Shown here piece by piece: positions 1 through 12,623 of a stretch of DNA of 64,000 bases. The stretch comes from Manduca sexta (taxonomy: Eukaryota > Arthropoda > Insecta > Lepidoptera > Sphingidae). The notes under the pieces are model-generated. The model searched no databases and was not told the origin of the DNA. It worked only from the letters and a program-made list of their open reading frames with translations. Positions within the stretch are counted from its first letter, which is position 1, and the number at the start of each line of letters is the position of its first letter. The translations under genes were made by a program, and so were the position numbers. The stretch is from positions 4,278,001-4,342,000 of the forward strand of contig NC_051132.1 of the NCBI RefSeq assembly GCF_014839805.1, in the 5' to 3' direction.

Positions 1-1844
1 CTGGTTTACAGTGAATAGATTTTAGAATCCAATGTTTTTGTCTACAGTAGCAGTGTTGTAAACGTTGTAATTGCTATTAATGAACTTCGGTAATGTATTC
101 AAAAGCCAACTGACCTCGTTTGGCTGCGGTTAATTACATTTACTGTTGGTATTTCTGAATACAAATGTTTTGTTGAATACGACCATACGCACAAGTAGGA
201 ACGATGATAAAAGATGTTTTTTGTTTTGTTTTAAAGAACAGCCGCCTTTTTGACATCAGTCACTTCAAAAAGAGTCAGTTACAGGAACATTATATGAGAC
301 ATAATGTGAGATAAATTTATTAAGATAGTTTTATCTGCAAAATGAACGGTTCAAATATTGCTGATGTAGGATAATGCCACTGTTTCATAGAAAATCAGCG
401 TGAAGAGAAAAGCTTCTTGTTTCGTTTAATACGCTGAGAAAGAATGGAAACGCAATGAATTCCCTGCCTGTTTATAATTTTATTTCCTTTTTCTTCGTTC
501 GTTCGTTCTTCGTTTATTCTCTTAATTTCCCTAGTTTTGTTGCAGTGGTTACCTACCAACACATATGAATGATCATAATATAAATATTTCCAAGTTCAAA
601 TAATGATTTCAAACTACTAGGGTATCAGAAACTGCTAGATACAAACATTTCACAATAGTCGAGAGATTTTATCTAACTTACAAATCCGCATGTTCATATA
701 TTATAGTTTCGTATTCTATAAATAAATCATGAAGACACGATTCGAGGTCGCCTATGCAAATTGGATTCTCCTTACAACCGATAATTTTGCCGTAATTGCT
801 CTCGGCTATCTCAAAGGGCCTCGCAACCTCCCACGCAGGGCTCAACGGATATGAATGTATGTATAAATATGAAAATCAGTACAAATCGCGCAATTTAACT
901 TGGTTGGTGTGAAGTTGGTCACTTCAATCGCTTTCTATGCTCTAGTTTTTTTTAATTACTAAGGTATGCCTGTTCCAAATTCTCTGTAATATGTCTCATA
1001 ATGATTTATGTTAATAATTTTTCTTAGTTTCCATTCTTCATCCTCAATGTCAACATAAACTCTCGGCTTATCTGTTCATGAGTGGTGAACATACATTAGG
1101 AACTCCACTAACTCATTGCTCACATTCTGGTACAAATAAATTAACAGAATACCACTTCAATCTATCTCTCTCTATCTATTTATTAGACTTGTGCATTAAT
1201 AAGTATATAAATATTTGTTCTTATGATTCCACTGCCGAAAGTTCTTTCTAGAAAAAAAAAGTTTACATAATCTATTGTAGCTTAAAAAGAATCCAATTAT
1301 ATATAAACTCACAAGGTGGTTTATTTATATATTTTGCTGGTATTTATGCAGGCTTGTAAAAATAATTCTAAATAAACTTATCCTGCTGTCTAAAAATAAA
1401 TTATGAACCTAATTTTTTTTCTGTACAAAGTGCAAAATGCTGTAAACATCCGTTGAGTATGTGAGGAAATATACTGTAGCCTTGCTGTTAGGGTTCCTTG
1501 AGTTGTATAAGGGAACCTTTTGTTATAAGTATATATCTATGCTTGAATATTTCCCATTTTAATAAGAGTATTAGTAATACTGGTGGAAGAGTACTCAACA
1601 CATTTGTCTCCGCATGTCTAGCGACAACGTTTAGCAGTGATAAACTCACCATTGCTACTCGCTCCAAAGATTCGTGTCACAGTAATAACCTGCATAGATC
1701 CAGGGAAATATGCCAGCATAATTCTGCAACTATACAATAACTTACAAGTGACTGCTTTATGTTGTTCGACGCTACACAAATGGTCAGTGTAAAAACACAG
1801 ACTGTATTTACAAATGTATTACACAAATGGTCAGTGTAACACAG
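1..1844. other. AT-rich intergenic DNA, no gene seen
   Basis: No exon with family resemblance on either strand. Short low-complexity stretches only, for example a TTCG-rich run at about 495-515. Confidence -1.
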
Positions 1845-2065
1845 CCCCGAATCTATGGGGGGCAAGCCGTGGCCCATGCACCGGGCGGCGAATTCAGAGG
1901 GCGGCAAATCCAAACTTTGACTACTGAGACATCTAGAACATAAAACGCATAAATTATTTTCCGCGGGGCGCGAAATGATGATGATGATGACAAAGTTAAA
2001 AATATAGGTGGTCGGGGGCGGCATTATCCAGATTTTGCCCCGCCTCCAAATAATTCAAGATCCGG
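1845..2065. repeat. GC-rich insert, probable transposon fragment
   Basis: A sharply GC-richer block (GGGGCAAGCCGTGGCCC..., GGGCGGCAAATCC, GGTCGGGGGCGGCATTATCC) inside AT-rich DNA, with a short GATGATGATGATGATGA run at its centre. The composition break indicates an insertion; the family was not identified. A possibly related phrase (CGCCCTAGGCTGCAAGAACCC) occurs at about 38300. Confidence -1.
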
Positions 2066-2080
2066 GACTGGTGTAAAAAC

Positions 2081-2141
2081 ATAGACGTAGGTAGACGTAG
2101 GTAGACGTAGGTAGACGTAGGTAGACGTAGGTAGGTAGGTA
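2081..2141. repeat. Tandem repeat, 10-bp unit GTAGACGTAG, five copies
   Basis: Five consecutive decamers (the first begins with A instead of G) followed by a short GTAG run (GTAGGTAGGTA). A simple microsatellite-like array immediately after the GC-rich insert. Confidence -1.
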
Positions 2142-3188
2142 CCTTATTTGTATCTAGTAGGTACCAGTGGTGGAGAAAAACCCGACTGCCACCGGCTTCC
2201 CTTTCGTAATTTATAGAAAATTTAATTTCTTTAGAACGATTTGTAGGCCGTATTTATGCATATTAGTAACTATATTATGGTTAGTCGGATTTCCTTTAGG
2301 AAAATTTCACCCATCGACGCTGGTAGATTACCATGATTAAAAATTTACAAATTTTTAAAAATCAATTATATAAAATCGGGCCACCACGGATAAAATTGCT
2401 TTATCATTCCACATGAATTTTGAACCAGAATGTTAATTAAACCAGGTTATAACAAAATGACGCCTATTCAAACGAGACTACTTTTTCTGTATTTGGCACA
2501 AAGCCAATAATGGGATAATCATTCCAAATACCTGATAATGAATAATCCATAGTGATATTTCCGATAATCTCACGTTGAAAGAATTTCGTCTCGTTGAATA
2601 ATAATAATAATAAATATTAAATACAAAACTTTATAAATAAAAATAAAAATTATTTAACTAAAACAAATGAAATCGGATGTACAAAACTTAGGAATACTTT
2701 TTAGTGGTTGATGATTAATTAATTTATATTTTATAACTGATATTTTAACTGATTATAAATTGATTTTATATTTTAATTACTAAAATAGTTTTAAGAATAA
2801 ATGTATCCTCCACTAACAATATGAGTCCTATGTTACTTGAATGATTATAATTAATGCTCCAACTCAGCTCCAACAATCAGAACCCAGAACCAAAAGTTCT
2901 GAAAAGAGCGAAACTCGACTGACGAATCCTCTTATCGAGCTTGTATCGCACAATGTATAGCTTATTCCCTCGTGTAAACATCACATCTAATCAGTTCTTA
3001 CGGGGCCATGTAATTCATTACGCTAAAAGGTTACTTACTTCACATTTCATTACAACAAATTTTGTTACAATCAGTTAAAGCTTACTTTATACGATTTATA
3101 CCAAACTTCGACTTAATTACCCTTCTTAGGATTCTTGTTTGGCTTCCAATAACATTTGAATCAATGCTTAATAGTTAATTTATATACA
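2142..3188. other. AT-rich intergenic DNA, nothing recognised
   Basis: Contains only A/T-rich stretches such as the ATAATAATAATAAATA run at about 2600-2615. No gene or repeat was identified. Confidence -1.
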
Positions 3189-3189
3189 T

Positions 3190-3790
3190 ACTAGCTTTTG
3201 CTCGCAGCTCCGCCCGCGTTATAAAGTTTTTGGGGCTAAAGTTTTCCGTAATAAAAACCACGCTATATATTTTCCCGTAAGCCTATGTTCTTCCCAGGGT
3301 CTCAAACTGTGTCCATACCAAATTTTATCTTAATACGTTGGGGAGTTTTTGAGTTTAACACATTCAGGCAGACTTTGTTTTATAATATATTTTTGTAGAA
3401 CTTTTTAAGAGGAACAATCCCGTCATACATCATTGTTGCATAACTTTAACCGTTTACGCAGTGCACGCAACGGAAGCTCTCAAAACTAATAAATTTTGCC
3501 CGTTTTTGCAACATTTTTCATTACTGCTCCGCTCCTATTAGCCTGTAGCACTCCACGAACAAAGGGCTATTCAACACAAAAATAATTTCTCAGTTTGAAA
3601 CGGTAGTACCTGAGATAGGCGCGTAGAAACAAACAAACAAACTCTTCAGCTATATATAATAATAAAAAGTATCCTATGTCCGTCTTCTGGTTCTAAGCTA
3701 CCTCCCCACCAATTTTCAGCTAAATCGGTTTAGCCGTTCTTGAGTTATAAATAGTGTAACTAACACGACTTTCCTTTATATATGTAAATT
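3190..3790. repeat. Lepidopteran-type interspersed repeat (ACTAGCTTTTGCTCGC start)
   Basis: Begins ACTAGCTTTTGCTCGCAGCT and CCGCCCGCG, includes AACAAACAAACAAACTCTTC near 3630, and ends with CTAAATCGGTTTAGCCGTTC, TTGAGTTATAAATAGTGTAA and CACGACTTTC. These phrases are widespread in lepidopteran genomes as far as I know. The class (SINE-, Helitron- or LINE-derived) is not decided here. Confidence -1.
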
Positions 3791-6700
3791 AATCGGTATT
3801 TTAGTACTACAGTACACCTTTGGCAAATGATTTATTATGTAACCTGACATTATAAAATATCAAATACAAAATATTGAATAACGTATCCAAATTATATACC
3901 ATGTAAAATTAAATGAATAATTCTCAGATACAAAATATTTAATTGTTCATTCATACATTTCTATTTACTTTTCCGTACATTGTAAATATGCCTTTAAAGA
4001 AACATCTATTATGACATACAAACTCAACACCAATCGAAATAAACATCACACCCTTTCAAAAACAGACTCGCGTTCCTTCAAACACGTTTTTTGTCCATGT
4101 ATTGTAATTTGCTATGCGAGTCACGAGCAAGGCGTGTGGTTTGACGCGAGAGGACTCGTCTCTTGATTACAGCTGTGCAAGCAAACTCATTTAACTCCAG
4201 ATTTTGTAAACACAAATGAAATTTCGACGATAAGCTATACAAATAAATGAAATTGAAATGACTGTCAATAATATTATAAGTGTAAAAGTTTGTGATGTTT
4301 GTAAGAAGTAAATGCAGAAACCACAGAATGGATTTGGATAATATTTTGTATACGGATAGACCATGTTCTCGATTGATATAATTTTTTCGAGAAGAATACA
4401 GTAAATAAGACTTTTAATCTGGACAAAGACTTTCCCATGTCGGAGCCATGAGCCAGTTAGTAATATAAAAACTACATAAATTTAAAGATGTCAGACTCAA
4501 TGGCCCTTCAAAGATAAGACCTCAAAAGGAAAAAAAAAGCCGCTTTTAAAGTAATTCTTTATAACAAATATCGTAGAAGTGGAATTGAAGGCGAAATGAT
4601 GGAAATATAAATAGCAAAGAGGATTTATGCCAACTCAACACTTGTGAACCGGATCCAACTTTCAACATACAATACTCGTGGTATTTACAAGAAGTATAGA
4701 AGATTTTCTCTGAAGAACACCTCAAGATACGCTGACCTTTGTTATGTATGCATATCTTTAATTTACAGTACTAACCGATTGGGCATGTAATGGAGTTCTT
4801 ATTGTATTTGCGTATTTCAGTAATCATATAGTTATTATGCTAATAAAGATGGAAAAGCAAAATATAAGATCTGTGGGATGATGTGTGAGCGCGGTCTAAA
4901 AAAAATACGTGAAAAATATTTTTTACATATAACTACGTATAAAAGGCAGTCAGCAGCCCTATATTCTATCAATTTCAGTGCTACTTTTGACGTAATACCT
5001 TATTACTTACAATACCTATATAAATAAAATTCAGAAATAAACAGTTGTTTATATATTATACATACATATATATCAAAACTACTCTAATGCATGTTTAATG
5101 TTGTTTAATGTTCATATGTTAAAATCTACATTTTTACCTAATGTAGGTACTATCCTAGAACTAAAAAGGCCAAACGTGATACAAATATCTTAAAAGCATA
5201 CTCTCCCAATTGACCTTCAATTTATTTATTAAATAAATCAGAAAAGGTTCGAACGTGCATGAAGTATCGCCAATACGGATATCGGAATGACTGAGACCCT
5301 CGTCAATATTTGTTCCGGCCGAGGTCGTAGCAAAAAGGGTGTTCTCATAGAATCCTTATCTTTTCATACATGTCGTATCATGGATTTCCATAAGTTAAAA
5401 TGACGTAATTTTCGTGTCATTTCTATCATAGGAAAGATATATAAATATTAATTAAACGCTTCGTGTTATATACTCGAAAATTAGTGCATAAGGCTTAATC
5501 TAGTTGTATTTTATGCGCGTACCGCGCAGTTGCCGTTAATTTAGAAAACATATGACACAAAAGGACGGCAATGCGCTGTATATTTTTTTTCATAATTAGC
5601 AATTAGTGGTAGCAACTTTCAACTAATAAACTGACAAATAGTGTAGGAATTAGTTAAATCTATAAACTTCATAATAAATTTTAATCAACGCATGGCAACT
5701 TGTAATAAATTCCTTAGCCATGGCTATTGCTATTCCATGTATTATAATAAGTATTATATAACCTTATTTCAATCATCATTAGTCGACGTAAACAAAATGA
5801 TAATGTGTCGCAATTGAACATGCTTTTACAGTTAAGGCTCCAAATTCATGCTGTATTTATTTATCTTGAGCCGCTTTCGTATTGCTATTTGTCTCATACA
5901 GACGCTGATATCCGTAGGGAATAAAGCCTGTTTTATGAAACAAACGGAATAAATTCGAAGACAAAGGCGTATGTTCGATACAGTTTATTGTTTACACAGA
6001 ATGAATCCCGAATAATTTCTCATACGACTTCATCAAAGGTTAACGGTAATTCGCATACTGAAAATCTACAATAAATTGAAAGAGGTGAACTTTGCATGGT
6101 AGAGCGTTTGTTTATAAGAGAACTTATGAAAGCACTGGGGCGATAGAATGTCTATATACGTTTAGAAAAGTTGCTTTATTTAAGTGCATTTTATAAGATA
6201 CCAAAGCCGATTAACTGATATTTATTCTGTGTTGTTAAAAGCAATCTACAAAACAAATAATTTTCAAAGACAGTTGCTAGAAGATATAGTCTTATTTTTC
6301 ATTAGTTATTACACATTTTCATTAGCAAGGTCAGCAACAACGGACGCTCGAAAAACTTTCCGTCCAACCGTGACCTAGCAAGCGAAGCCGCGACCAAAAA
6401 CTAGTTCACAGTCCAATCAATCAAAGTCAATACATATTGGAAGTCTGTCACAGTGAAATGACTGAAACATGTGCTTTCAACGTTGGCGGAATATCGGAGT
6501 TTACCTCAGTACTATATTGAGCTTACTTACAACTAGTGTCTGGTGAAAACCAAAATAAATTTTAAAAGCGTGGATTGAAGTGTATTAAAAGTGGATAAAA
6601 TTATATAACTTAGGTTTTCATGGCTCTGCACATGTGAAAAACCTTTTTGGAATGAAATTCACACTATGTTCTTTTCTTAGATAAAAAAGGGCTAAGGTGT

Positions 6701-8899
6701 AATTTAATCCAAGATATAATATGGACTATTTCTTTACCAAATTTTATCCAAATAAGTATAGCGGTTTTGCGCTTGTACATAAAAAAAAGTCTTAATAAGC
6801 TGACTCATCATTATATTAGTGAAATTAAAGATTCAAATTATTGTATTTTTTCTCATTTTGACATAAAATTTGTTATACCCTATTATAAAGATAATTATCA
6901 CACATTATAATAATTAATCTATTCTGTTCTTCCAAATAATTGGCAACAACATGAGTACTTTCTACATTAGCTGTTTAATACGATATGTGTCAAATAACAT
7001 TTACTTCAAACTCATCAGTAGATTCATTCATATTAGAAATATTATGAATTATGGCGGAGACTTTTAGTAGGTACAATTACAGATAATATAATATGCAATG
7101 TTGACACATTTTTTTTTATTGTATTCGCAGTGGGCTATCAAGAACTAAAAAAAAAACAATTACTTAAATCTTTCTACCCAGTTACAAACAACTTATAATT
7201 AATATTACATCGGACATAATTTAGATAAAAAATGTACACAATTCAATTTAGATATGCCAAAAGTAATAAGAAAACTATTAGTAGTTATACCTACTCTGTT
7301 CGAATCTGAACTTCATTACTTCGTAATTTCGATTTGATTTTCGACAGCTATCCAAACAGGTAGCCGAGACAATTAATGTAAATCACGAGGGTTGTTGATT
7401 TCCAAATGCCTACCAAAAGTTCTCCAGTCGGGTAATTTAATCAATGTATCTAGACTTTCTTCGCTTACAAACCAGCCTAGAATCTAGGTACTACATGAAA
7501 GTATAATATATTATGTCACTCTTCTCTAGAACATTGCTTATCTGTGCTACGTATATTATCAATAACGAACTTTATGTTTGAACGTTGTGGAATTAATTTA
7601 CGCAAAGAAAGCAAATAAATAAACATACTTCAAGTTTCATCGTAAAGTTCATGTGTTCGTTCGTTCGTGTGTATTTCTAATTAACATCTCTGAAATAATA
7701 AAGTGGACCCCTTGTTTTGGGGCATACGTAGATTGCATAATTCCAAATTCAAAATCAAGCAAACAATGTTAGTGTGTGTTTTTCTGTTCTAAATACATGA
7801 GTTAATTGAGATTGTATTTTATGGCTGAAACAGCAACTGGTTTTGTTGTTAGTGTACTAGTTGCACATCGGTGACCCTTTGGCGATAAATGCGTATAGGT
7901 TAAAAATCTTACATAATTGCCACATATGTCAACAAAGGTCACCAACATCACAAATCCCCATGTTTATACGCCGTAAGATGAAAATAAAGGGGATAAAAAA
8001 CATTTTTATCGCTCTGTTTACTTTGTAAACACATGATAGTGTGTCAAGGATGGACATCGCAAACACCTTCGACAACTGGCGATAATGCAAACAGAACATC
8101 GTAATGAAATCCCTGATCAACGCTAATTCCAATATCCTACATGTGTGGAAGTTTGTGAGGTTTAATATTGCATTGTAAATAAATACGTAAATTATTGAAT
8201 GGCTCTTAATGTTTGGGACAAAGGCAGACCAAGCCCCGCATTACTGTATAAGATAATATTTATATTGTAGCTTAATTTTTAAATATTTTTTTAACTATTT
8301 TACACTTACTCCGTACCTACCTTATGTTTAACATTATAATTTGGGAGTCAAAAGATAGATAAGAATAATTAGGAATGAACAATTATCTCAAGCCATACAG
8401 TATACACCATAGGTTCGAGCTCTATATGGAGCTCTATGTAGCTGGTACTGAATACAACATCTATAACCGTCCCATCAAATAACAGAAAAAAATATATTTG
8501 TAATACAAATCGATGGTTTTATAACAGTCGTACATTGAAAAAGGCTAAATAAAGTAAACGTGAAACATAAGAACGATACGATACTCGACTCCGGCGTAGT
8601 TTCCTCACATTGTTTTGGTGAACTTTCCCCCTTTAATATTTCAAGGTCAGGCTAGTATCAACAGCATCCGTCGGAGATTCTCGGCAACAGTAACAATTAT
8701 AGACATAGAACAATAATAATTATTATCCCTTCGAATGCACCGAATGCTCCCAAAACGATAACATTGTTTTGAATGTAGTACTTATTTACTGTTTAGTTGT
8801 TTAACACATCGTGAGAGCAATAATTAAACTATATCTTAACCGATGCACTGAGTGTCGTCTCTCGGACCCTACTCATTTAGTTCGCAGGAATGCGTGGGA
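3791..8899. other. Long AT-rich intergenic stretch, nothing recognised
   Basis: About 5 kb scanned on both strands with no exon-like block, no recognised repeat and no RNA gene. The short open frames present lack family resemblance and codon bias. Confidence -1.
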
Positions 8900-9025
8900 T
8901 TAGTTTAGAATTCGTAGCTGTTTGCTACAACACTCGGTAGCTACGTTACGTCGTAGCACACTACGATGTGTTCTACGATCGCAGGAAATGTTAGAGTTCG
9001 TGTATTTCGTAGCAAGCTACAAAGT
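8900..9025. repeat. Cluster of CGTAGC/GCTACG palindromic motifs, possible MITE remnant
   Basis: TTCGTAGCTG, TTTGCTACAA, GGTAGCTACG, CGTAGCACACTACGATG and TTCGTAGCAAGCTACAAA occur within about 110 bp. This gives many overlapping inverted matches, as in a decayed foldback element. Confidence -1.
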
Positions 9026-9921
9026 GATGTTGGTTTGATGACGTTAGTTTTTTATGCATATTTTTCTGCAAACCTTTTTAGGAATAAGTTACTGCTATTT
9101 ATGTTATGTTTTGGTCTACCTGAAATGTAACTCTTATCCAAATCTTATCAGCCCTCCATGGGTTCACTTTTAATAAACATATTTTAAAAATTCAAACATC
9201 TTTATACAAGTTTACATTAACATTGACAAATAGTAGGTTTTTGCAATGATTAAAACGATATCATCCAAATTAATATGACACAAGTAAAATATATTTTAAC
9301 ATTTGATTCGTAAGTCATTAAATCGTTCAATAATTAACATTATTAAAAGATATAAGTATATGCAGTACCAACTAGTTGGCAATATGGCTCTAATAACAGG
9401 TAGGTATATGTACTTCATGAAGTATATGAAGTCATATTTAATTATACCAAAGTGAATAATTAATACCATTTGTACATAAATAAACTGTAGACATGGATCT
9501 CATACACCCACATTCCAAATAGAGTTTTATTTAAATTCATAGAATACTAAATAACGGAGCTGATATGAACAATGTTAATTACATACGTTATTACTTTGAT
9601 GGAGATTCTTAAATCCCACGTATTGTGAGGCGTGTTGTTGCAACCCGTTTTGTTTTTTTAGTCTTGTTTTTCATTGATAACACATTTTTTATGTTGTGTA
9701 CCTCAAAATCTAGACTTACAATCACGGAATTTGAATTTGTAGTACAGCACGATTGAAGTAAAAAATGTTAACACTAAATATGTACTCATTTATTCAGATA
9801 CTTTACTTGCAAGTCTGTACGGAAATCTCGGTCCGCGAGGTCAACTTGTACTTGCCTGGTTTTTAATACACACTCACATTTACACCTAAAACACAAAACT
9901 AAAAACGAGATAATAACAAAC

Positions 9922-10257
9922 CAACGCAGAGTGGAAAGAAGCATCTTGAAGATCCATAAAATCCGACATACTGCCATAACAGATGACATGCCATGACAGA
10001 AAACCAAAGTCATCGACGCTCTCACTTATTCACTAAAGTTGAAATGGAGGTGGGCTGGACATGTAGCCAGACTAACCGACAATCGATGGACGACAAAAAC
10101 AACATCATGGATAGGACCGACGGGTCAAAGAAAAAGGGGCAGGCCCAATGCGCGCTGGGCCGATGACCTCACAAAGATAGCAGGTATCCACTGGATGCGA
10201 ATCGCAGAGGATAGAGATCGCTGGTCATCTCTGGAGGAGGCCTTTACCTTCCGTTAG
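9922..10257 (+). pseudogene. RTE-type LINE reverse-transcriptase C-terminus, broken copy
   Basis: One frame reads QRRVERSILKIHKIRHTAIT, a TGA stop, then KTKVIDALTYSLKLKWRWAG, HVARLTDNRWTT, GQRKRGRPNARWADDLTKIA and DRDRWSSLEEAF before TAG. This is the WAGHVAR...GRP..RW.DD...DR..W.SL order found at the C-terminus of insect RTE-clade non-LTR reverse transcriptases. The in-frame stop before KTKV marks it as dead. The 3' part probably runs to about 10470, where AATAAA and TTTATTTATTTA occur. The rest of the element is absent (5' truncation, usual for LINEs). Confidence -1.
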
Positions 10258-10474
10258 GAAGGGTTCTTGCAGTCTTACTTTTAAACAAATTACCTGTTAA
10301 AACTTAACTTTAAAAGTATGATTTAATTTAAACTATTTCTTTATAAAAAACAAATTGCTATTTAAAACAAGTGTTAGTCATACTGATTATACAAACACTT
10401 ACTTTATATCTTAAATATCTTATTGTCAAACATAGTAATAGCAAGAAATAAAAGGCTTTTTATTTATTTATTAC

Positions 10475-10709
10475 ATTTACACCTTTCATCGTCGAAGGGG
10501 CTGATAGAGGCGCAACTAGTGCACCCATATTCTGCCAGGTATTCCGTCCCATGATGTGATGAGGGGGGGCGGGGGTGTATCACCATTTTGCCACAAATTA
10601 ATCCCTGGGCCGGTACTGAGTAGAAAAACCAAATATCACTTTACCAATTTCGAGGGTTTAGCCCGAAACCTCAGGACTGTAGTCGTAAATACAACAATGC
10701 CACCGAGGC
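10475..10709 (-). repeat. tRNA-derived SINE, family A, minus orientation
   Basis: Read on the minus strand it begins GCCTCGGTGGCATTGTTGTA with a box A-like TGGCATTGTTG at 10692-10702. It shares with the copy at 12380 the phrases for CTGAG, a CTCAGTACCGGCCCAGGG segment, and CGCCTCTATCAGCCCCTTCG. Box B is degenerate. It lies directly downstream of the RTE tail. Confidence -1.
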
Positions 10710-12379
10710 AATTAGCAATACAAACTCTTAATCCATTTTTAAATTTTATTTACATTTGATTATTCACCATCGGTTCTATCAAAATAAAATTGATTTATTC
10801 ACGAGTAAAATAAACATTACTTGGTTAAAATAATTTCGAGCCGACGAGAGTACCAGTCTGTGTAATACGCGAGTAACGATTCGCAACACAAACACGCAAG
10901 AAATCAATTATTACGTGTCATTGATTTCTTGCGATTACATATCTAAAATAACACAAAGTTACGAAATGATACATTGTATGATGCTATTTCATATATAAAC
11001 CTAGAGGCTCAATAAATGTTTCCTGTCTGACCGCCTTCTACTTAGATTTTACTTACCTTTAAAATTTTTGCGTCTCGGCGACAGTGTCACCTATCGGGTC
11101 CGAAATATGCTTTTAAAGTTTGAACCAACGAAACAATCTCACAAAATTTCATTACATCGGTTAGATAAGTATGTTGGAAGATTAGCAAAAATATGATAAA
11201 AAATGGAAATTATGTTTTCTATACTTTTGTCAGAACAATTGTGCGTAACAAAAAGGAATCAGCCAAAACCATCGATTTCGGTTGGTGATAGTCTTACATA
11301 AATGCGGCAATTTTGTTTTACTGAAAAATATAAAAAAGTAAAATTTATGGATTAGTACAAAAATAAATAACGTATATTCTAAATTAATTAATTCTTATGA
11401 AAAATTCAATAAAAGACGTTCAAAAACGATTATTTTTCATACATCAAATTAAGATTACATCTGGTTTCCCGTGACTGGTGTTAAAACGTTTTAATATCCG
11501 CGCTCGTAAAGTATTCTCAAGAAATAGCAATTCGAACAGAAAATTTTCCTGACAGTCTGCTAATAGGTTCTATAAATTTTATATTCCTCGCAGAACTTCG
11601 CAAGAAAGAGCGTCTATTAAAAAGTTTCACTATTAGACACAACATATTCTCGAGAATACAAACTAGAATCTTCGATCTTTATATTAAATATATGGTAATG
11701 AAATCAGTCTGCATTACAAATGTAAGGTTCCAAAATTATTTATTGACTTGATTCCATAATATTATATTAACAGATTCCATTCCCGAACGTAGTCTAAGCT
11801 GAAACCAAACTATTTAAGGCCGTGAAGTATAAATACCTTAGTGACACTACGTTACTTGAATTTATTACGCTACTCCACAACAAGAAGTATTCAAAGTTTG
11901 TATCGGAATTGCTACTGTATTGTCCTTCACTAAGGTATAAACTTATTAGACAATTGTATCGAGGCCTGATTCTGGCAAGTCTTTGATAAAGAGTGAAAAA
12001 TAGTCTACTAGGTTGGTGGAAAACATAAAAATTTACCATCCATAAAGAGCTCATGTCATTCACGAACACCATAATAGAGGGAGGCTCGTAAAATAGAATT
12101 TTCGTGAAAGAAGGTTCCTATTCTCATGCAGCATACATCAATATCTTACATCGGTGGAATATAAAGTGAAAATATTATATTATCGTACGAAAACAAGTCG
12201 AATACGTCGACTTCCAATTTACCGAAGTCCTATTTTATTCCGTAAAGGGTATGAAAGTTATAAGCGTCATTTGAGGTATTGGTGCGCCTACGCGCGTACA
12301 TGCTTATGGCCAAGTATGAACTGTAGGTGAAACAAAACATATATATTTGTAAAAATAACACTAAGTATATACACAAACA
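10710..12379. other. AT-rich intergenic DNA with one hairpin
   Basis: Contains a 14-bp perfect inverted repeat at 10895-10933, otherwise nothing recognised. No exon chain on either strand. Confidence -1.
10895..10933. repeat. Perfect 14-bp inverted repeat, 11-nt spacer
   Basis: CGCAAGAAATCAAT (10895-10908) is the exact reverse complement of ATTGATTTCTTGCG (10920-10933). Confidence -1.
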
Positions 12380-12623
12380 TGACGCATTTATCTCCGAAGG
12401 GGTATCCAGAGGCGCAACCAGGGAGCCCACTTTTCGCCAAGTGTGTTCCCCGTTCCACAATGTGATAGGGGGCGAGCCTGTCGCCATATCGGGCACAAAT
12501 TCCAGACTCCGGGCTGATACTGAGCAGAAAAACCTAAATATCATTTTGCCTGATCCGGAATTCAAACCCAGGTCCTCAGAGCGCTGCCGTACCGCGCATA
12601 CAGTACAACTACGTCACCGAGGC
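12380..12623 (-). repeat. tRNA-derived SINE, family A, best-preserved copy
   Basis: On the minus strand: GCCTCGGTGACGTAGTTGTA at the head, box A TGACGTAGTTG (12606-12616), box B GGTTTGAATTC (12558-12568), then a body with CAGCCCGGAGTCTGGAATTT and CGCCTCTGGATACCCCTTCG. Spacing of the boxes fits a pol III promoter of a tRNA-derived SINE. Open frames on both strands here are by-products of the repeat. Confidence -1.

Noticed and set aside
1677..2024. 115-codon minus-strand frame
   Set aside because: Crosses the border between AT-rich DNA and a GC-rich repeat insert; no domain is recognisable.
12555..12623. Possible tRNA gene
   Set aside because: Box A and box B are present, but the cloverleaf cannot be closed and a SINE body follows. 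It is a tRNA-derived SINE head.
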